Shown one piece after another: positions 5,935-6,141 of a stretch of 6,141 nt of DNA. The position numbers were made by a program, and so were the translations under genes. The DNA is taken from contig JAGXNR010000149.1 in the NCBI GenBank assembly GCA_019894875.1, positions 1 through 6,141 on the forward strand, read 5' to 3'. Below the pieces are notes generated by a model. The model ran no database searches. It had not been told where the DNA came from and saw nothing but the letters and a program-made list of their open reading frames with translations. The number at the start of each line of letters is the position of its first letter. Position 1 is the stretch's first letter. The stretch comes from Promethearchaeota archaeon. Its GTDB lineage: Archaea > Asgardarchaeota > Lokiarchaeia > Sigynarchaeales > SOKP01.

Positions 5935-6141
5935 ATGGAAATAGAGATCAAAGGAGCAAGAGAAAATAACTTAAAAAACATTAGTGTTACTTTAAAAGAT
6001 GGTTTAACAGTTGTTACTGGAATTTCTGGTTCGGGAAAGTCATCCCTTGTATTCGACACTTTATACCATGAATCTAATCGTCGATTAATAGAATTGTTCG
6101 GCTACAGTCGCAAATGGTCAAGTCAGAGATCTTCTTATAAA
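5935..6141 (+). CDS. UvrA-like ABC ATPase, N-terminal 69 residues (3' end outside window)
   Basis: The visible N-terminus matches the start of UvrA-family proteins: [12 protein letters not shown] (5-16), a Walker A motif GISGSGKS (29-36), then SLVFDTLY (37-44). UvrA binds DNA lesions and starts nucleotide excision repair. Residues 44-59 keep the spacing Y-x-E-x2-RR-x2-E-x3-Y-x-R of UvrA but lose the usual GQ and SLSAYA letters (ESNRR at 46-50, LFGYSRK at 54-60). It is therefore more likely a divergent UvrA paralog, possibly of the antibiotic-resistance or UvrA2 kind, than the housekeeping uvrA. An in-frame TAA at 5911-5913 and no other usual start codon make ATG 5935 the start. There is no visible Shine-Dalgarno sequence. 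Zinc modules and the second ATPase domain would lie beyond the window. Confidence 0.8.
   Translation, partial: MEIEIKGARENNLKNISVTLKDGLTVVTGISGSGKSSLVFDTLYHESNRRLIELFGYSRKWSSQRSSYK

Noticed and set aside
5832..6059. 75-codon open frame on the minus strand
   Set aside because: It overlaps the UvrA-like start antisense and is explained by AT-rich spacer plus the complement of a real gene. It has no ribosome site or family resemblance.

Overview
This is an AT-rich window with tightly packed genes. The lineage call is inference. A BpsA-type branched-chain polyamine synthase, a DUF3795 protein with 15 cysteines, and TATA-like AT boxes upstream of genes with GGTGAT or GGAG ribosome sites all point to an archaeon, possibly an Asgard-type (Promethearchaeota) mesophile. 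A thermophilic bacterium with BpsA cannot be excluded, and there is no rRNA or ribosomal protein gene here to settle it.

Layout. Bases 2-358 (+) hold the C-terminal part of a DinB/YfiT-like metal-binding protein. A run of four minus-strand genes follows, read from 4487 down to 486: a small protein with five predicted membrane helices, a 474-residue fusion protein, and two tandem paralogous zinc-free MDR oxidoreductases. The membrane gene and the fusion gene overlap by 8 bases. The fusion and the first MDR gene are separated by a 123-base spacer with an A/T hairpin and a TTTTAG-type repeat, so the MDR pair may be its own transcription unit. From 4488 to 4652 there is a divergent promoter region. 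Rightwards from it run a DUF3795 protein (GTG start) and, 26 bases later, a class I SAM methyltransferase. The window ends inside the start of a UvrA-like ABC ATPase (5935 onward).

The centre of interest is the fusion gene at 2597-4021. Its first ~320 residues are a complete BpsA-like aminopropyltransferase: winged helix, then a Rossmann domain with GDDDL and DPPYT. Its last ~125 residues are a complete pyruvoyl-type S-adenosylmethionine decarboxylase (SpeD/SpeH class) with Ser411, His416 and Cys431. One polypeptide would therefore make decarboxylated AdoMet and use it as aminopropyl donor. The residue before the processing serine is Thr, where the usual one is Glu.

Base composition differs along the window. 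Spot counts give 31/60 G+C at 1021-1080 and 26/60 at 1921-1980 in the MDR genes, against 16/60 at 2821-2880 in the fusion gene and 13/60 at 5641-5700 in the methyltransferase gene. The MDR pair may have been acquired from a less AT-rich donor.
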